Shown here one piece after another: positions 6,654-14,394 of a stretch of DNA of 21,821 nt. A program made the position numbers and the translations under genes. The first letter of the stretch is position 1; every line of letters begins with the position of its first letter. Under the pieces are notes generated by a model. The model was not told the origin of the DNA and made no database searches. It saw nothing but the letters and a program-made list of their open reading frames with translations. Source of the DNA: CALZJC01 sp041574955 (GTDB taxonomy: Bacteria > Acidobacteriota > Thermoanaerobaculia > Multivoradales > JAHEKO01); the NCBI GenBank assembly GCA_041574955.1, contig JBFGNS010000074.1:1-21821 (forward strand), read 5' to 3'.

Positions 6654-7961
6654 TCACCGGCCGGCGATCGACGGCCCGCCGGGCGCCGGCTCGAGCTCGA
6701 AGCTCTGCGGCAGGTGGGCGCCCTCGACCCAGGCGATGGCCTGGGCGTCGAGCAGCCGGACGAGCTGGCGAACGGCGCTCTCGAAGCGGGCCAGCGACGA
6801 GACGTCGCGCGCCTTGCCCCAGGGCGTGCTGGGCACCAGGGGGCGGCGGTCCGGCGACACCGTGCGGGCGATCGCCGGGCCCGTGCTCCACACCACCAGC
6901 GGCACCTGCAGCGCCGCCAGGTAGGCCCGCACCTCGTCGATCCCGAAGCGGCTGGCGTCGGAGGCGCCGGCACCCAGCACCAGCAGCACCGCGCGCGGCC
7001 GGTTGCCCGCCGCCGCCTGCACCGCCGCCACCGCCACCGCCTCGGCCAGGCGGCTCTCGAGCCGCGGGCGGGACAGGTCGACGTGGGTCAGCAGGTAGGC
7101 CAGCTCGCCGTCGGCGGCGGTGAACGGCGTCGAGATCGGGAACAGGTCCACCGGCACCTCGCTGCTGGCCCGCTGGCTCGGCTGGGGCGAGACGAAACGC
7201 ACCTCCCAACCCGGCAGCGTGTCGCGGCTGTCGAGCCCGGCACCCTGGCCGCGGTTGAGCATCCGTCCGAGCATGCCGAGGCCGGGCACGGCGTCGCGCG
7301 CCAGCACGACCAGCAGCTCCCACGGCGCCTCCTCCACCGCCACCACCGCCGGTTGGGAGCCGCCGGCCCGCAGCCGGCCGGTGAGCTCGCTCGCCGGCGG
7401 CAGCTCCTCGCCGCGCCCGCGCTCCAGCACCGCCGCCGTCATCTCGACGGTGGCCTGGTCGCCGAAGCGGCCGCCGACCACGCTCTCCACCCGCGAGCGC
7501 ACGTTGCCCTCGAACTCCAGCTCGGCGCGCAGGAAGTGCACCGCCGCCGGGTCGAGCGCCGGCAGCCGGTAGCTCCAGCCGTCGCCGGTGGGCAGCGGCT
7601 CGCCGTCCAGCCACACCGTCACCGACCGCGGGCGCTTGTTCTCGAGGCTCTCCCACAGCAGGCTGACCTCGCCCGGCGCTTCCATCACCAGGCTGGCCTC
7701 GGCGCGCGAACGCGGCAGGTTGAGCCACTGCTCGGCGCGCGCCAGCTCGCCGGCGGCGGCGTCGAAGGCGACGGCCTCGAGGCGGTGCGGCAGCAGCCGG
7801 CCGCCGAAGTCGACCTCGCTGCGCCACGGCTCGTCGGTGAGCTCGGCCACCGTCCGGCCGTCGATCCGCAGCTCGACCCGCGCCGCCTCGCCGGCGCCGA
7901 CCACCTCCACCTCGTGGACGCCCACCACCAGGCCGAGAAAGAGGGTCAGGAAGCTCAGCAT
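6654..7961 (-). CDS. Exported Ig-like/VWA-like protein lacking the MIDAS metal site
   Basis: 435-aa envelope protein. Residues 1-14 are a short hydrophobic signal/anchor. Residues about 16-82 form an Ig-like beta domain (VELRIDGRTVAELTDEPW, LEAVAFDA), and 90-165 a second beta-rich module. Residues 212-405 look like a von Willebrand A fold: a first strand WELLVVLARD (214-223), and PRAVLLVLGAGASDASRFG (322-340) followed by VPLVVWSTG (353-361). The last two correspond to ALIVYSDGADEDPDFPF and APIYVILSN of the larger VWA protein at 17211-20147. The DxSxS and SDG metal residues are missing (ARDAVPG and GAGASD instead). The Ig part also resembles that protein, so the two look like diverged paralogues. 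Gene follows ferredoxin but behind a terminator. Confidence 0.7.
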   Translation of the reverse strand: MLSFLTLFLGLVVGVHEVEVVGAGEAARVELRIDGRTVAELTDEPWRSEVDFGGRLLPHRLEAVAFDAAAGELARAEQWLNLPRSRAEASLVMEAPGEVSLLWESLENKRPRSVTVWLDGEPLPTGDGWSYRLPALDPAAVHFLRAELEFEGNVRSRVESVVGGRFGDQATVEMTAAVLERGRGEELPPASELTGRLRAGGSQPAVVAVEEAPWELLVVLARDAVPGLGMLGRMLNRGQGAGLDSRDTLPGWEVRFVSPQPSQRASSEVPVDLFPISTPFTAADGELAYLLTHVDLSRPRLESRLAEAVAVAAVQAAAGNRPRAVLLVLGAGASDASRFGIDEVRAYLAALQVPLVVWSTGPAIARTVSPDRRPLVPSTPWGKARDVSSLARFESAVRQLVRLLDAQAIAWVEGAHLPQSFELEPAPGGPSIAGR

Positions 7962-7975
7962 GGGCGGCGGCGGGT

Positions 7976-8005
7976 GGGTGGGCTCGAAATGGGTGGGCTC
8001 GAAAT
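7976..8005. repeat. Two tandem 15-bp repeats upstream of the VWA-like gene
   Basis: GGGTGGGCTCGAAAT occurs twice in immediate tandem (7976-7990 and 7991-8005). The copies lie 15-44 nt upstream of the VWA-like start codon and just beyond the ferredoxin terminator. This could be an operator pair or a simple slippage duplication. Confidence 0.8.
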
Positions 8006-8034
8006 GAAAGAGCCGGCCCGCGGTGGGCCGGCTC
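8001..8034 (-). terminator. Intrinsic terminator downstream of ferredoxin
   Basis: On the minus strand a perfect 10-bp stem (GAGCCGGCCC 8034-8025, GGGCCGGCTC 8019-8010) with a 5-nt loop is followed by TTTCATTTC. The T-run is interrupted, so termination may be partial. It begins about 30 nt after the ferredoxin stop and separates it from the VWA-like gene. Confidence 0.7.
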
Positions 8035-8064
8035 GATCGACTGCCGTGCGGCTGGAGACCGCCG

Positions 8065-8391
8065 TCAGGGGTTGACGATCTCGTTGCCGGGCTTGCGCGG
8101 GGGATCGTCGCGCGGCCGGATCTGCTCGGGGGTCAGCGGCTCGTTGTCCTTCCACTCCGGCGACAGCTCGGCGTTGATCTCGGCCCACTTCAGATCCTCG
8201 TCCTCGGTCTCGACGATGGCGTCGATCGGGCACGCCGGCTTGCACAGCGAGCAGTCGATGCACAGCTCCGGATCGATCACCATGAACACTTCGCCGTTGT
8301 ACTCGCCGGGATAGATGCAGTCCACCGGACAGACCTCGACGCAGTCGCCGTAGCGCTCTCCCAAGCACTTCTCCGTGATCACGTACGACAT
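8065..8391 (-). CDS. fdxA: Seven-iron ferredoxin (3Fe-4S/4Fe-4S), FdxA-type
   Basis: 108-aa cytosolic electron carrier. The N-terminal motif is C9-x7-C17-x3-C21-P with C25, followed by C44-x2-C47-x2-C50-x3-C54-P. Compared with Azotobacter ferredoxin I, Cys9, Cys17 and Cys54 would bind the 3Fe-4S cluster and Cys21, Cys44, Cys47 and Cys50 the 4Fe-4S cluster. The Cys at the second position of a standard 4Fe motif is replaced by Glu12, as expected for a 3Fe site. The long C-terminal tail with INAELSPEW is also typical of this family. The inter-cluster loop (PGEYNGEVF) is about four residues longer than in the Azotobacter protein. AGGAGGG sits 9 nt before the ATG. The gene is monocistronic, with its own terminator. 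Confidence 0.92.
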   Translation of the reverse strand: MSYVITEKCLGERYGDCVEVCPVDCIYPGEYNGEVFMVIDPELCIDCSLCKPACPIDAIVETEDEDLKWAEINAELSPEWKDNEPLTPEQIRPRDDPPRKPGNEIVNP

Positions 8392-8400
8392 TACGGACGA

Positions 8401-8407
8401 CCCTCCT
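8401..8407 (-). promoter_or_regulatory. Ribosome binding site of ferredoxin
   Basis: On the minus strand AGGAGGG lies 9 nt before the ATG at 8391. It is one of the few strong Shine-Dalgarno sequences in the window and contrasts with the leaderless-type starts. Confidence 0.85.
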
Positions 8408-8539
8408 GTTGGCTATGGCTGTTGACTCCGGGCGCCGGACGCCCGATGGTCGACTCTCTTCGTGCCCGCGAGTCTACTGCGGCTCGCCGGCGGATGGCAA
8501 ACCGCGCCGCTCCGCGGCGCGCGCCCTCCGGCCGCGTGC

Positions 8540-8545
8540 TAGCCT
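8540..8545 (+). promoter_or_regulatory. TANNNT box 6 nt before GTG start
   Basis: TAGCCT ends 6 nt before the GTG at 8552, compatible with a leaderless transcript. GGAG in the 6-nt gap is too close to the GTG to be a normal ribosome binding site, so this case is less clean than those at 217 or 15928. Confidence 0.4.
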
Positions 8546-8551
8546 GGAGTC

Positions 8552-9325
8552 GTGGAGCCTGACGGCGGCGGCGCTCCCCGCTCTTCTGACGCCAGCGCGG
8601 CCCGCGCCTGGGCGCTGGCCCTGGTGGTCGTAGTGGTGGTGCTGGCGGGTGCCGGCCTGTGGGTGTTCGAGTCGCTGCGCCGCCTGCCGGCGGAGGCGGC
8701 GGCAGGCGGCCGGCGTCTGGTCGGCGAGCTGGCCGAGGTCGCCGCCGCCTTCAAGCAAGGCCGCATCGAGACCTCGTTCACCAGCTACGCCACCTCGGTT
8801 ACCGGCACCAGCTACCTGCAGTTCGCCTCGCTCCAGCAGACCGAGGTCTATACCCGCCAGGACAGCGCGTCGGTGCTGTGGGGCGCGCTGGCGCTGCCCG
8901 ATGTGGTCGTCTCCGCCACCGCGCCGGTCGAGTACAGCTACTACCTCGACCTGGACGAGCCGTGGCAGTTCGAGCTCACCGGCAACCAGCTGCTGGTACG
9001 GGCGCCGCCGATCCGCTTCAACACGCCGTCGATCGACGCCTCCGAGATCCGCTACGAGGTGCGCGAGTCGAGCCTGCTGCGCGACGAGGCGGCGGCGCTC
9101 GTGCTGCTCAAGCGCGGCCTCACCGCGATGGCCCGCCAGCGCGCCGAGAGCAACATCCCGCTGGTGCGCGAGCTGGGGCGGCGCAAGGTGGCGGAGTTCG
9201 TCGGCCGGTGGCTGACCGGCAGCTTCGGCGACGGCGACCAGTACGCGATCAGCGTGCGGTTCGCCGGCGAGCCGCCGGCGCTCGACGTGGCGGCCGAAGG
9301 TGAGCTGCCCGGCGCCGGCCGCTGA
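8552..9325 (+). CDS. Membrane-anchored DUF4230-like protein
   Basis: 257-aa protein of unknown function. Residues 19-38 are one strong transmembrane helix (Val/Leu-rich) after a short cytosolic Asp/Gly/Ser-rich tail, so the rest faces the periplasm. The body has a beta-rich part, YLQFASLQQTEVYTRQD (88-104), WGALALPDVVVSATAPVEY (110-128) and the LDLDEPWQFELTGNQLLVRAPP segment (132-153), then a helical part (165-221). This is the general layout of DUF4230 proteins, where a T-E-V/I-Y/F strand precedes an A-x-V-x-Y segment; the assignment is by pattern only. The start is GTG 8552; the transmembrane segment confirms the N-terminus. It is followed after 139 nt by the diguanylate cyclase gene on the same strand. 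Confidence 0.65.
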   Translation: MEPDGGGAPRSSDASAARAWALALVVVVVVLAGAGLWVFESLRRLPAEAAAGGRRLVGELAEVAAAFKQGRIETSFTSYATSVTGTSYLQFASLQQTEVYTRQDSASVLWGALALPDVVVSATAPVEYSYYLDLDEPWQFELTGNQLLVRAPPIRFNTPSIDASEIRYEVRESSLLRDEAAALVLLKRGLTAMARQRAESNIPLVRELGRRKVAEFVGRWLTGSFGDGDQYAISVRFAGEPPALDVAAEGELPGAGR

Positions 9326-9435
9326 ACCCGGCGGCCGGGCTTCTGCTGGAAACCTGCCACCCCAGCGCTGGGCGCCCCGCTCGAGAGCTACATCTCCGGC
9401 CACTGACGAGCTCTGCCGAAACGGCCGAGTTGGGG

Positions 9436-9441
9436 TAGCCT
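9436..9441 (+). promoter_or_regulatory. -10-like TAGCCT before the diguanylate cyclase gene
   Basis: TAGCCT lies 23 nt before ATG 9465, giving a short leader of about 17 nt. No good -35 element or Shine-Dalgarno is visible. It suggests the cyclase can be transcribed separately from the DUF4230-like gene. Confidence 0.3.
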
Positions 9442-9464
9442 CACCGGCGCCGGCCGGTGATCCC

Positions 9465-10853
9465 ATGCCCCAGGACCGACGAACTTCGGACACGCTGCGC
9501 GCCATCGACGGCGTCCTCGGAAACCAGCAGCAGGAGCTGGTCGACGGGCGGGCGCTGGCCAACCTGGCGGTGGCGATGGCCACCGAGTACACCGGCGCCC
9601 GGCTGGGGACGTTCCTGGTCGACCGCGGCGGCGGACTCGAGCCGGTGCTGGCCCTCGGGCCGGAGCTGTCGTCGGCGCCGCGGGACGACTCGGCGTGGGA
9701 CGCCGAGCTGGTGGAGCGGGCGGTCGGCCGGCTGGCGCCCGCCCACCGTCCGGACCGGCTGGCGGTACCGGTCGTGCTGCAGGGCCAGGTGCGGGGCGTG
9801 GTCTACCTGGAGACGGCCGGCGAGTTCTCGGCCGAGGACCGCAACCTGGTCGAGTCGGTGGCGGCCCGCATCGCCAGCACGCTGCACAGCGTGGAGCTGG
9901 TGGACGAGCTGTCGCGCCGCAACCGCAACCTCGAGCTGCTCGAGGCGGTGAGCGTCTGCCTGACCGCCGGCCGGCTGAGCCGGCAGCATCTCGAGCAGAC
10001 GGTCGAAGCCGCGCTCAGCGCCACCGCCAGCCAGCAGGCGGCGCTGGCGCTGCTGGCGCCGTCGGGCGAGCTCGAGGTGCTGCTGGTGCGCGGCGGCCAG
10101 CGGGACGAGCTGGAGCAGGAGGCGCGCGCCCTCGCTGCCGGCCTCCCCGAGCTGGGCGCAGCCGGCGAGGCGGGCGGCCCGGCGCTGCTGATGCCGCTCG
10201 CCAGCCAGGACGACCTCTCCGACGACGCCAGCGCGCGGCCGGTGGGCTTCCTGCTGGTGCGCCGGCTCGGCGGCCGGCCGTACGACGGCTCGGACCGCGC
10301 CTTCTTCGAGGCTTTGGCCCACCTGGTGATGGGCGCCGTGTCGCGCCGCGACTACTACCAGCGGGCGGCCGAGGACCCGGTCACCGGCGCCGGCTCGCGG
10401 CTCGCCCTGCAGCTAGCGCTGTCGCAGCTGCAGGCTGCCGCCGACCGCACCGGCGAGCCTTTTTCGGTCATCATCCTCGACGTCGACAACTTCAAGGAGA
10501 TCAACGACCGGTTCGGCCACCTGCAGGGGGACCGCGTGCTGCGCAGCCTGGCCGGCATCCTGCGCCGCCGGCTGCGCGACCGCGACTTCGTGGCGCGCTA
10601 CGGCGGCGACGAGTTCGTGATGCTGCTGCCGGCGACCACCGCCGACGGCGCCGCCGAGCTGGCGGAGGACCTGCGCCGCCAGGTGCGCGAGGAGACCGCC
10701 GTGCCCGAGGGCCTGGCGGTGTCGGTCTCGATGGGCGTCGTCACCTACCCGCGCCACGCCAGCCGCATCGGCGAGCTGCTCGACCTCGGCGACCGGGCGC
10801 TGTACGCCTCCAAGGACGCCGGCCGCGACCGGGTGACGGTCGGCGGCCGTTAG
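9465..10853 (+). CDS. GAF-GAF-GGDEF diguanylate cyclase
   Basis: 462-aa soluble sensor enzyme that makes c-di-GMP from two GTP. Residues about 25-145 form a first GAF domain (LANLAVAMATEYTGARLGTF, then VPVVLQGQVRGVVYLE). Residues about 150-295 form a second, less conserved GAF domain (LALLAPSGELEVLLVRGG, GFLLVRRLGG). A short linker leads to DPVTGAGSR (304-312) and the GGDEF domain. The substrate/metal segment LDVDNFKEINDRFGH (338-352) and catalytic GGDEF (380-384) are intact, so it should be active. RDRD (371-374) is the RxxD I-site for product inhibition. No membrane segment or EAL domain is present. ATG 9465 is the first start with domain-like sequence; the open frame to 9300 is a shadow. 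GAF ligands are unknown. Confidence 0.92.
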   Translation: MPQDRRTSDTLRAIDGVLGNQQQELVDGRALANLAVAMATEYTGARLGTFLVDRGGGLEPVLALGPELSSAPRDDSAWDAELVERAVGRLAPAHRPDRLAVPVVLQGQVRGVVYLETAGEFSAEDRNLVESVAARIASTLHSVELVDELSRRNRNLELLEAVSVCLTAGRLSRQHLEQTVEAALSATASQQAALALLAPSGELEVLLVRGGQRDELEQEARALAAGLPELGAAGEAGGPALLMPLASQDDLSDDASARPVGFLLVRRLGGRPYDGSDRAFFEALAHLVMGAVSRRDYYQRAAEDPVTGAGSRLALQLALSQLQAAADRTGEPFSVIILDVDNFKEINDRFGHLQGDRVLRSLAGILRRRLRDRDFVARYGGDEFVMLLPATTADGAAELAEDLRRQVREETAVPEGLAVSVSMGVVTYPRHASRIGELLDLGDRALYASKDAGRDRVTVGGR

Positions 10854-10856
10854 CCC

Positions 10857-10953
10857 GACCTTCTCACCGAGCCGCTCGGCGAGCGGCCGCAGGTGCCTGC
10901 AGATGCGCGACTCACCGCCGGAGGACGCGCAGCAGCGGACCGGTGAGAAGGTC
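10857..10953. other. Nested inverted repeats between convergent genes
   Basis: A perfect 13-bp inverted repeat (GACCTTCTCACCG 10857-10869 and CGGTGAGAAGGTC 10941-10953) spans almost the entire gap between the cyclase stop and the ABC transporter stop. Inside it are a perfect 7-bp hairpin (GCCGCTC-GGC-GAGCGGC, 10871-10887) and a 5-bp GCAGG/CCTGC pair (10889-10900). There is no T-run, so it is not a classical intrinsic terminator. It may be a bidirectional transcription barrier or mRNA 3'-end protector. Confidence 0.75.
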
Positions 10954-10958
10954 AGGGC

Positions 10959-12836
10959 TCAGCCGTCGGCGCGGCCGAACGGCAGCAGCGAGCCGCGGGA
11001 GGCGCCGGCGGGCGGCGGCGGCGGCTCCTCATCTTCCTCCGGCTCGTCGCCTTCGCCGGGGTTGATGAAGCGGTCGGCCTCGAGGTGGTACTGCTGCTCG
11101 TAGAGCTGACGGTACAGGCCGCCCGCCGCCAGCAGCTCCTCGTGCGAGCCGCTCTCGACGATCCTGCCGTCGCGCAGCACCAGGATCTGATCGGCGTTGC
11201 GGATGGTCGACAGGCGGTGCGCGATGACCAGCGTGGTGCGGCCCTTCTTGAGCTCGCGCAGGCCCTCCTGGATGCGCGCCTCGTTCTCGCTGTCGAGGCT
11301 CGAGGTGGCCTCGTCGAGGATCAGGATGCGCGGGTTGGCCAGGATGGCGCGCGCGATCGCCACCCGCTGGCGCTGGCCGCCCGACAGCTTGACGCCGCGC
11401 TCGCCGATCACCGTCTCCCAGCCGTTCTCGAACTCCTCCGCGAACTCGTCGCAGCGCGCCAGCCGGCCGGCCTCGACGATCGCCTCCCGCTCGGCGTGGG
11501 GACGGCTGTAGGCGATGTTCTCCGCCAGCGTGCCGTCGAACAGAAAGTCGTCCTGCAGCACCACCGCCAGCTGCGAGCGGTAGTCGCGCAGCCTGACCGT
11601 CGTCAGGTCGAGGCCGTCGACCAGGATGCGGCCGGTGAGCGGCCGGCGAAACGCCATCACCAGCGCGATCAGGGTGCTCTTGCCCGCACCGCTCGGGCCG
11701 ACCAGCGCGGTGGTCGAGCCGGCGGGAGCGTCGAAGTCGATGTCCTCGAGCACCTTGACGCCCGGCTGGTATTCGAAGCTCACCCCCTCGAACCGCAGGT
11801 CGCCGCGCACCCTGCCGAGCGGCTCCCGGTGGCGGTCCTCGTCGTACTCGGTCGGCTGCGACAGGATCTCGCGGATGCGGTCGAGCCCGGCGAACGCCTC
11901 GGTGATCTGTGTGCCGATGTTGGCCATCTGCACCAGCGGCGCGACCATCAGCCCGGTGAACACCACGAACATCAGGATGTCGCCGACGGTCATCCGGCCG
12001 GCCAGCACCTCGCGCGCTCCGAAGATGCCCATCGCCAGGCTGACCAGGCCGAACAGCAGGCTCGAGATGCTGGTGATCGCCGACACCCCGACCATCGTCT
12101 TGGCGATGTTGCGCAGCAGCCGGTGGGCGCCGCGGGCGAAGATCCGCTCCTCGCGTCTCTCGGCGGTGTAGGCCTTGACCACTCGCACCCCGCCGAGCGC
12201 CTCGTTGAGCCTGCCGGTGAGCTCGGCGTTGAGCTTGCCGCGCTCGCGGAACACCGGCCGCAGGCGGCCGAACCCCACCACCATCACCGCCGCGAAGACC
12301 ATCAGCATCACCAGGGTGAACAGCGTCAGGCGCCAGTTGAGCCACAGCAGCACGAAGAACGCCACCATCGCGGTGATCGAGCCCCCCACGAGCTGCACGA
12401 AGCCGGTGCCCACCAGGTTGCGGATGCCCTCGGCGTCGGTCATCACACGCGAGATCAGCTCGCCGGTCTTGTGCTCTTCGAAGAACCGCACCGGCAGGCG
12501 ACCGACGTGCCGCTGCACCCTGAGCCGCAGATCGTTGATCGCGCGCTGCGCCGCCACCCCCAGCAGGATCGACAGCGAGAACGAGGTCGCCGACTGCACC
12601 ACGGTGGCGCCGCCGGCGGCGAGCGCGATCCACAGCAGCAGCTCGGTCCGCCCCTTGGCGATCACGTCGTCGATGATCAGCTTGGTGCTGGCCGGCAGCA
12701 CCATGCCGGCGAGGCGGCTGACCACCAGCAGCACCAGGCCGAGCGCCAGCCGCCGCCGGTGCTGCCAGACCAGCTCGCGCGCCTCCCGCCAGACGGTGGA
12801 CAGCGGCGGCAGCTTCTTCCTGCGCTCCTCGGCCAT
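10959..12836 (-). CDS. MsbA-type ABC exporter (fused TMD-NBD half-transporter)
   Basis: 625-aa homodimerising ABC exporter. The transmembrane domain spans about residues 28-315 with hydrophobic segments near 30-48, 66-94, 145-165, 168-188, 252-272 and 286-305. The ATPase domain (345-585) is complete: Walker A GPSGAGKST (380-388), Q-loop Gln428, signature LSGGQ (484-488), Walker B ILILDE (504-509) and switch His540. The acidic/proline C-terminal tail (594-612) is not part of the family core. Lipid or drug export is typical of the MsbA/multidrug group; the substrate is not evident. ATG 12836 begins the family N-terminus. It lies 59 nt downstream of the M23 peptidase gene, so co-transcription is plausible, but a TANNNT box also lies 6 nt upstream of the ATG. 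Confidence 0.93.
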   Translation of the reverse strand: MAEERRKKLPPLSTVWREARELVWQHRRRLALGLVLLVVSRLAGMVLPASTKLIIDDVIAKGRTELLLWIALAAGGATVVQSATSFSLSILLGVAAQRAINDLRLRVQRHVGRLPVRFFEEHKTGELISRVMTDAEGIRNLVGTGFVQLVGGSITAMVAFFVLLWLNWRLTLFTLVMLMVFAAVMVVGFGRLRPVFRERGKLNAELTGRLNEALGGVRVVKAYTAERREERIFARGAHRLLRNIAKTMVGVSAITSISSLLFGLVSLAMGIFGAREVLAGRMTVGDILMFVVFTGLMVAPLVQMANIGTQITEAFAGLDRIREILSQPTEYDEDRHREPLGRVRGDLRFEGVSFEYQPGVKVLEDIDFDAPAGSTTALVGPSGAGKSTLIALVMAFRRPLTGRILVDGLDLTTVRLRDYRSQLAVVLQDDFLFDGTLAENIAYSRPHAEREAIVEAGRLARCDEFAEEFENGWETVIGERGVKLSGGQRQRVAIARAILANPRILILDEATSSLDSENEARIQEGLRELKKGRTTLVIAHRLSTIRNADQILVLRDGRIVESGSHEELLAAGGLYRQLYEQQYHLEADRFINPGEGDEPEEDEEPPPPPAGASRGSLLPFGRADG

Positions 12837-12842
12837 CGCGCT

Positions 12843-12848
12843 ACCCTA
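12843..12848 (-). promoter_or_regulatory. TANNNT box 6 nt before the ABC exporter start
   Basis: On the minus strand TAGGGT is followed by 6 nt and then the ATG at 12836. It could be a leaderless promoter within the M23-ABC gap. The GGG could instead act as a weak Shine-Dalgarno, so evidence is moderate. Confidence 0.4.
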
Positions 12849-12895
12849 CCGCAGGCGGCGGCGCCTTCTCCCCGCCCGCCGACCGCGGCCGGGCC

Positions 12896-14266
12896 TCAGC
12901 CGGCGGCGTCCAGCCGGCCGTCGACGCGGTTGCGGATCCAGTCGGCATCCCACCACTCGAGCGGGTCGACCGCCTGGCCGCCGAGCAGCAGGGTGAAGTG
13001 CAGATGGTCGCCGCCGGCCAGGCCGGTCTCACCCGTCCGGCCGAGGAGCTGGCCGCGCTCGACGCGCTCGCCCTCGCCGACCGCGATCGACGACAGGTGG
13101 CCGTACAGGCTGAGCAGTCCGAGCCCGTGGTCCACCACCACCGCGTTGCCGTAGATGCCGAAATACCGCGCCAGCGCCACCACGCCGTCGTTGGCCGCCG
13201 GCACCGGCGCCTGCCTGATCGACGCCAGGTCGTAGCCGAGGTGGACCTGGCGGTCGACCTCGCGCCCCTCGTACAGATAGGTGCGGCGGTCGGCGAACGC
13301 CGACATCACCTGGGCGTTGGGCATCGGCAGGAACGGCTGGCTCCACAGCCGCTCCGGCGGCGACGCCGCCGACAGCTCGTCGAGCGTGCGGGCGTTCTCG
13401 CGGCGCAGCCAGCCGTTGATCCGCAGGTAGTTGGCCAGCAAGCCGCCCTGGTCCTCGAGCCCGGAGGCCCGCATGATGGGCGGCACCACCCTGTCCAGGA
13501 ACTCGTCGCTCAGCTGCAGCCGGTCGCTGGCCGGCGGGCGCGGCCGCAGCCGGTCGACGAAGCCGACCGCCGCGCGGTTGCCGGCGTCGTCCTCGGCCAC
13601 CAGTCGGATGGTGTCGGCTCCTTCGTGATCGAACGGCACGGCGTAGAGCGCGAACCGGCGCCGCACGCCGTCGGCACCGGGCGGAGCGTCGTGGCCGCCG
13701 AACCACAGCTCCCCGACCGCCACCCCGTCGCGCACCGCTGACGGCTCGAGCTCGTAGACCACCAGGTCCGCACCCCCCTGGCGCGGGTAGTGGCCGCGCG
13801 AGCGAACAACCACCGTGGGCGGCCGCAGCCGCACCTCCAGGCGCCGCTCGACCACCACCGGCGCGGCGCGGCGCAGCCAGGTTCCCGGCCGCTCGGCGAC
13901 GGCGCGCAGCACGGCCTCGCCCTCGCTCAGCCCATCCACCGCCTGCCAGCCGGCATCGGCCGTCAGCCGGTCCTCGCGCACGCTGCGGCCCCACGGGCGC
14001 CACGACGGCCGCGGGGTGTGGCTGGCCGAAGCCAGGGCCACCGTCCGGCCGTCCTGGACCAGCTCGAGCCGCAGCTCGGCGAGACCGCGCGGCCCGGAGG
14101 CGAAGCGGGCCTCCACCCGGTTGGCCGGGCCGAGCGCCGGGTACTCGGTGGTCAGCTCGACGACCGGCGGCGTGCCCAGGCGCAGCGCGGAGGCGGCGGC
14201 CGCCGCCACCGCCACCAGGGCCACCAGCACGAGCCAGCGGCGGAGCTTGGACGGTCTGTCGGACAT
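12896..14266 (-). CDS. M23 (LytM-type) family zinc metallopeptidase, membrane-anchored
   Basis: 456-aa envelope peptidase that would cut peptidoglycan cross-links. Residues 11-29 form a signal anchor after a basic N-terminus. Residues 33-245 are beta-rich with a repeated Ig-like character (AELRLELVQDGRTVALAS; FDHEGADTIRLVAEDDAGN). The M23 domain (about 335-440) has HLGYD with Zn ligands His342 and Asp346, LYGHLSS with catalytic His390, and GGDHLHF with His421 and Zn ligand His423. All key residues are present, so the enzyme is probably active rather than an EnvC-like activator. ATG 14266 is fixed by the anchor. A -10-like TATCCT lies 38 nt upstream, and the terminator of the preceding gene isolates it. 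The ABC exporter follows after 59 nt. Confidence 0.9.
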   Translation of the reverse strand: MSDRPSKLRRWLVLVALVAVAAAAASALRLGTPPVVELTTEYPALGPANRVEARFASGPRGLAELRLELVQDGRTVALASASHTPRPSWRPWGRSVREDRLTADAGWQAVDGLSEGEAVLRAVAERPGTWLRRAAPVVVERRLEVRLRPPTVVVRSRGHYPRQGGADLVVYELEPSAVRDGVAVGELWFGGHDAPPGADGVRRRFALYAVPFDHEGADTIRLVAEDDAGNRAAVGFVDRLRPRPPASDRLQLSDEFLDRVVPPIMRASGLEDQGGLLANYLRINGWLRRENARTLDELSAASPPERLWSQPFLPMPNAQVMSAFADRRTYLYEGREVDRQVHLGYDLASIRQAPVPAANDGVVALARYFGIYGNAVVVDHGLGLLSLYGHLSSIAVGEGERVERGQLLGRTGETGLAGGDHLHFTLLLGGQAVDPLEWWDADWIRNRVDGRLDAAG

Positions 14267-14304
14267 GAACGAGGCGGGCGGCGGGCGGCGGGCTGGGCGG
14301 CGTC

Positions 14305-14310
14305 AGGATA
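14305..14310 (-). promoter_or_regulatory. -10-like TATCCT upstream of the M23 gene
   Basis: On the minus strand TATCCT lies 38 nt before ATG 14266, in the gap between the preceding terminator and the gene. It matches four of six consensus bases. No convincing -35 element is visible. Confidence 0.35.
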
Positions 14311-14339
14311 CCGCAACCCGGTCCCCCGCCGCGCGGACG

Positions 14340-14372
14340 AAAAAAGGGCCCGCGGGCGAACCCGCGGGCCCC
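14340..14372 (-). terminator. Strong intrinsic terminator of the His-rich protein gene
   Basis: On the minus strand a perfect 11-bp stem (GGGCCCGCGGG/CCCGCGGGCCC) closes a TTCG tetraloop and is followed by seven T. The 5' arm begins 22 nt after the stop of the gene at 14395. It cleanly separates that gene from the M23-ABC unit. Confidence 0.95.
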
Positions 14373-14394
14373 GAACGGCAGATAACCGGCCGGC

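Noticed and set aside
11085..13154. 689-codon plus-strand frame opposite the ABC exporter and M23 genes
   Set aside because: The translation is low-complexity Arg/His/Gln-rich, while the minus strand has full ABC and M23 motifs.
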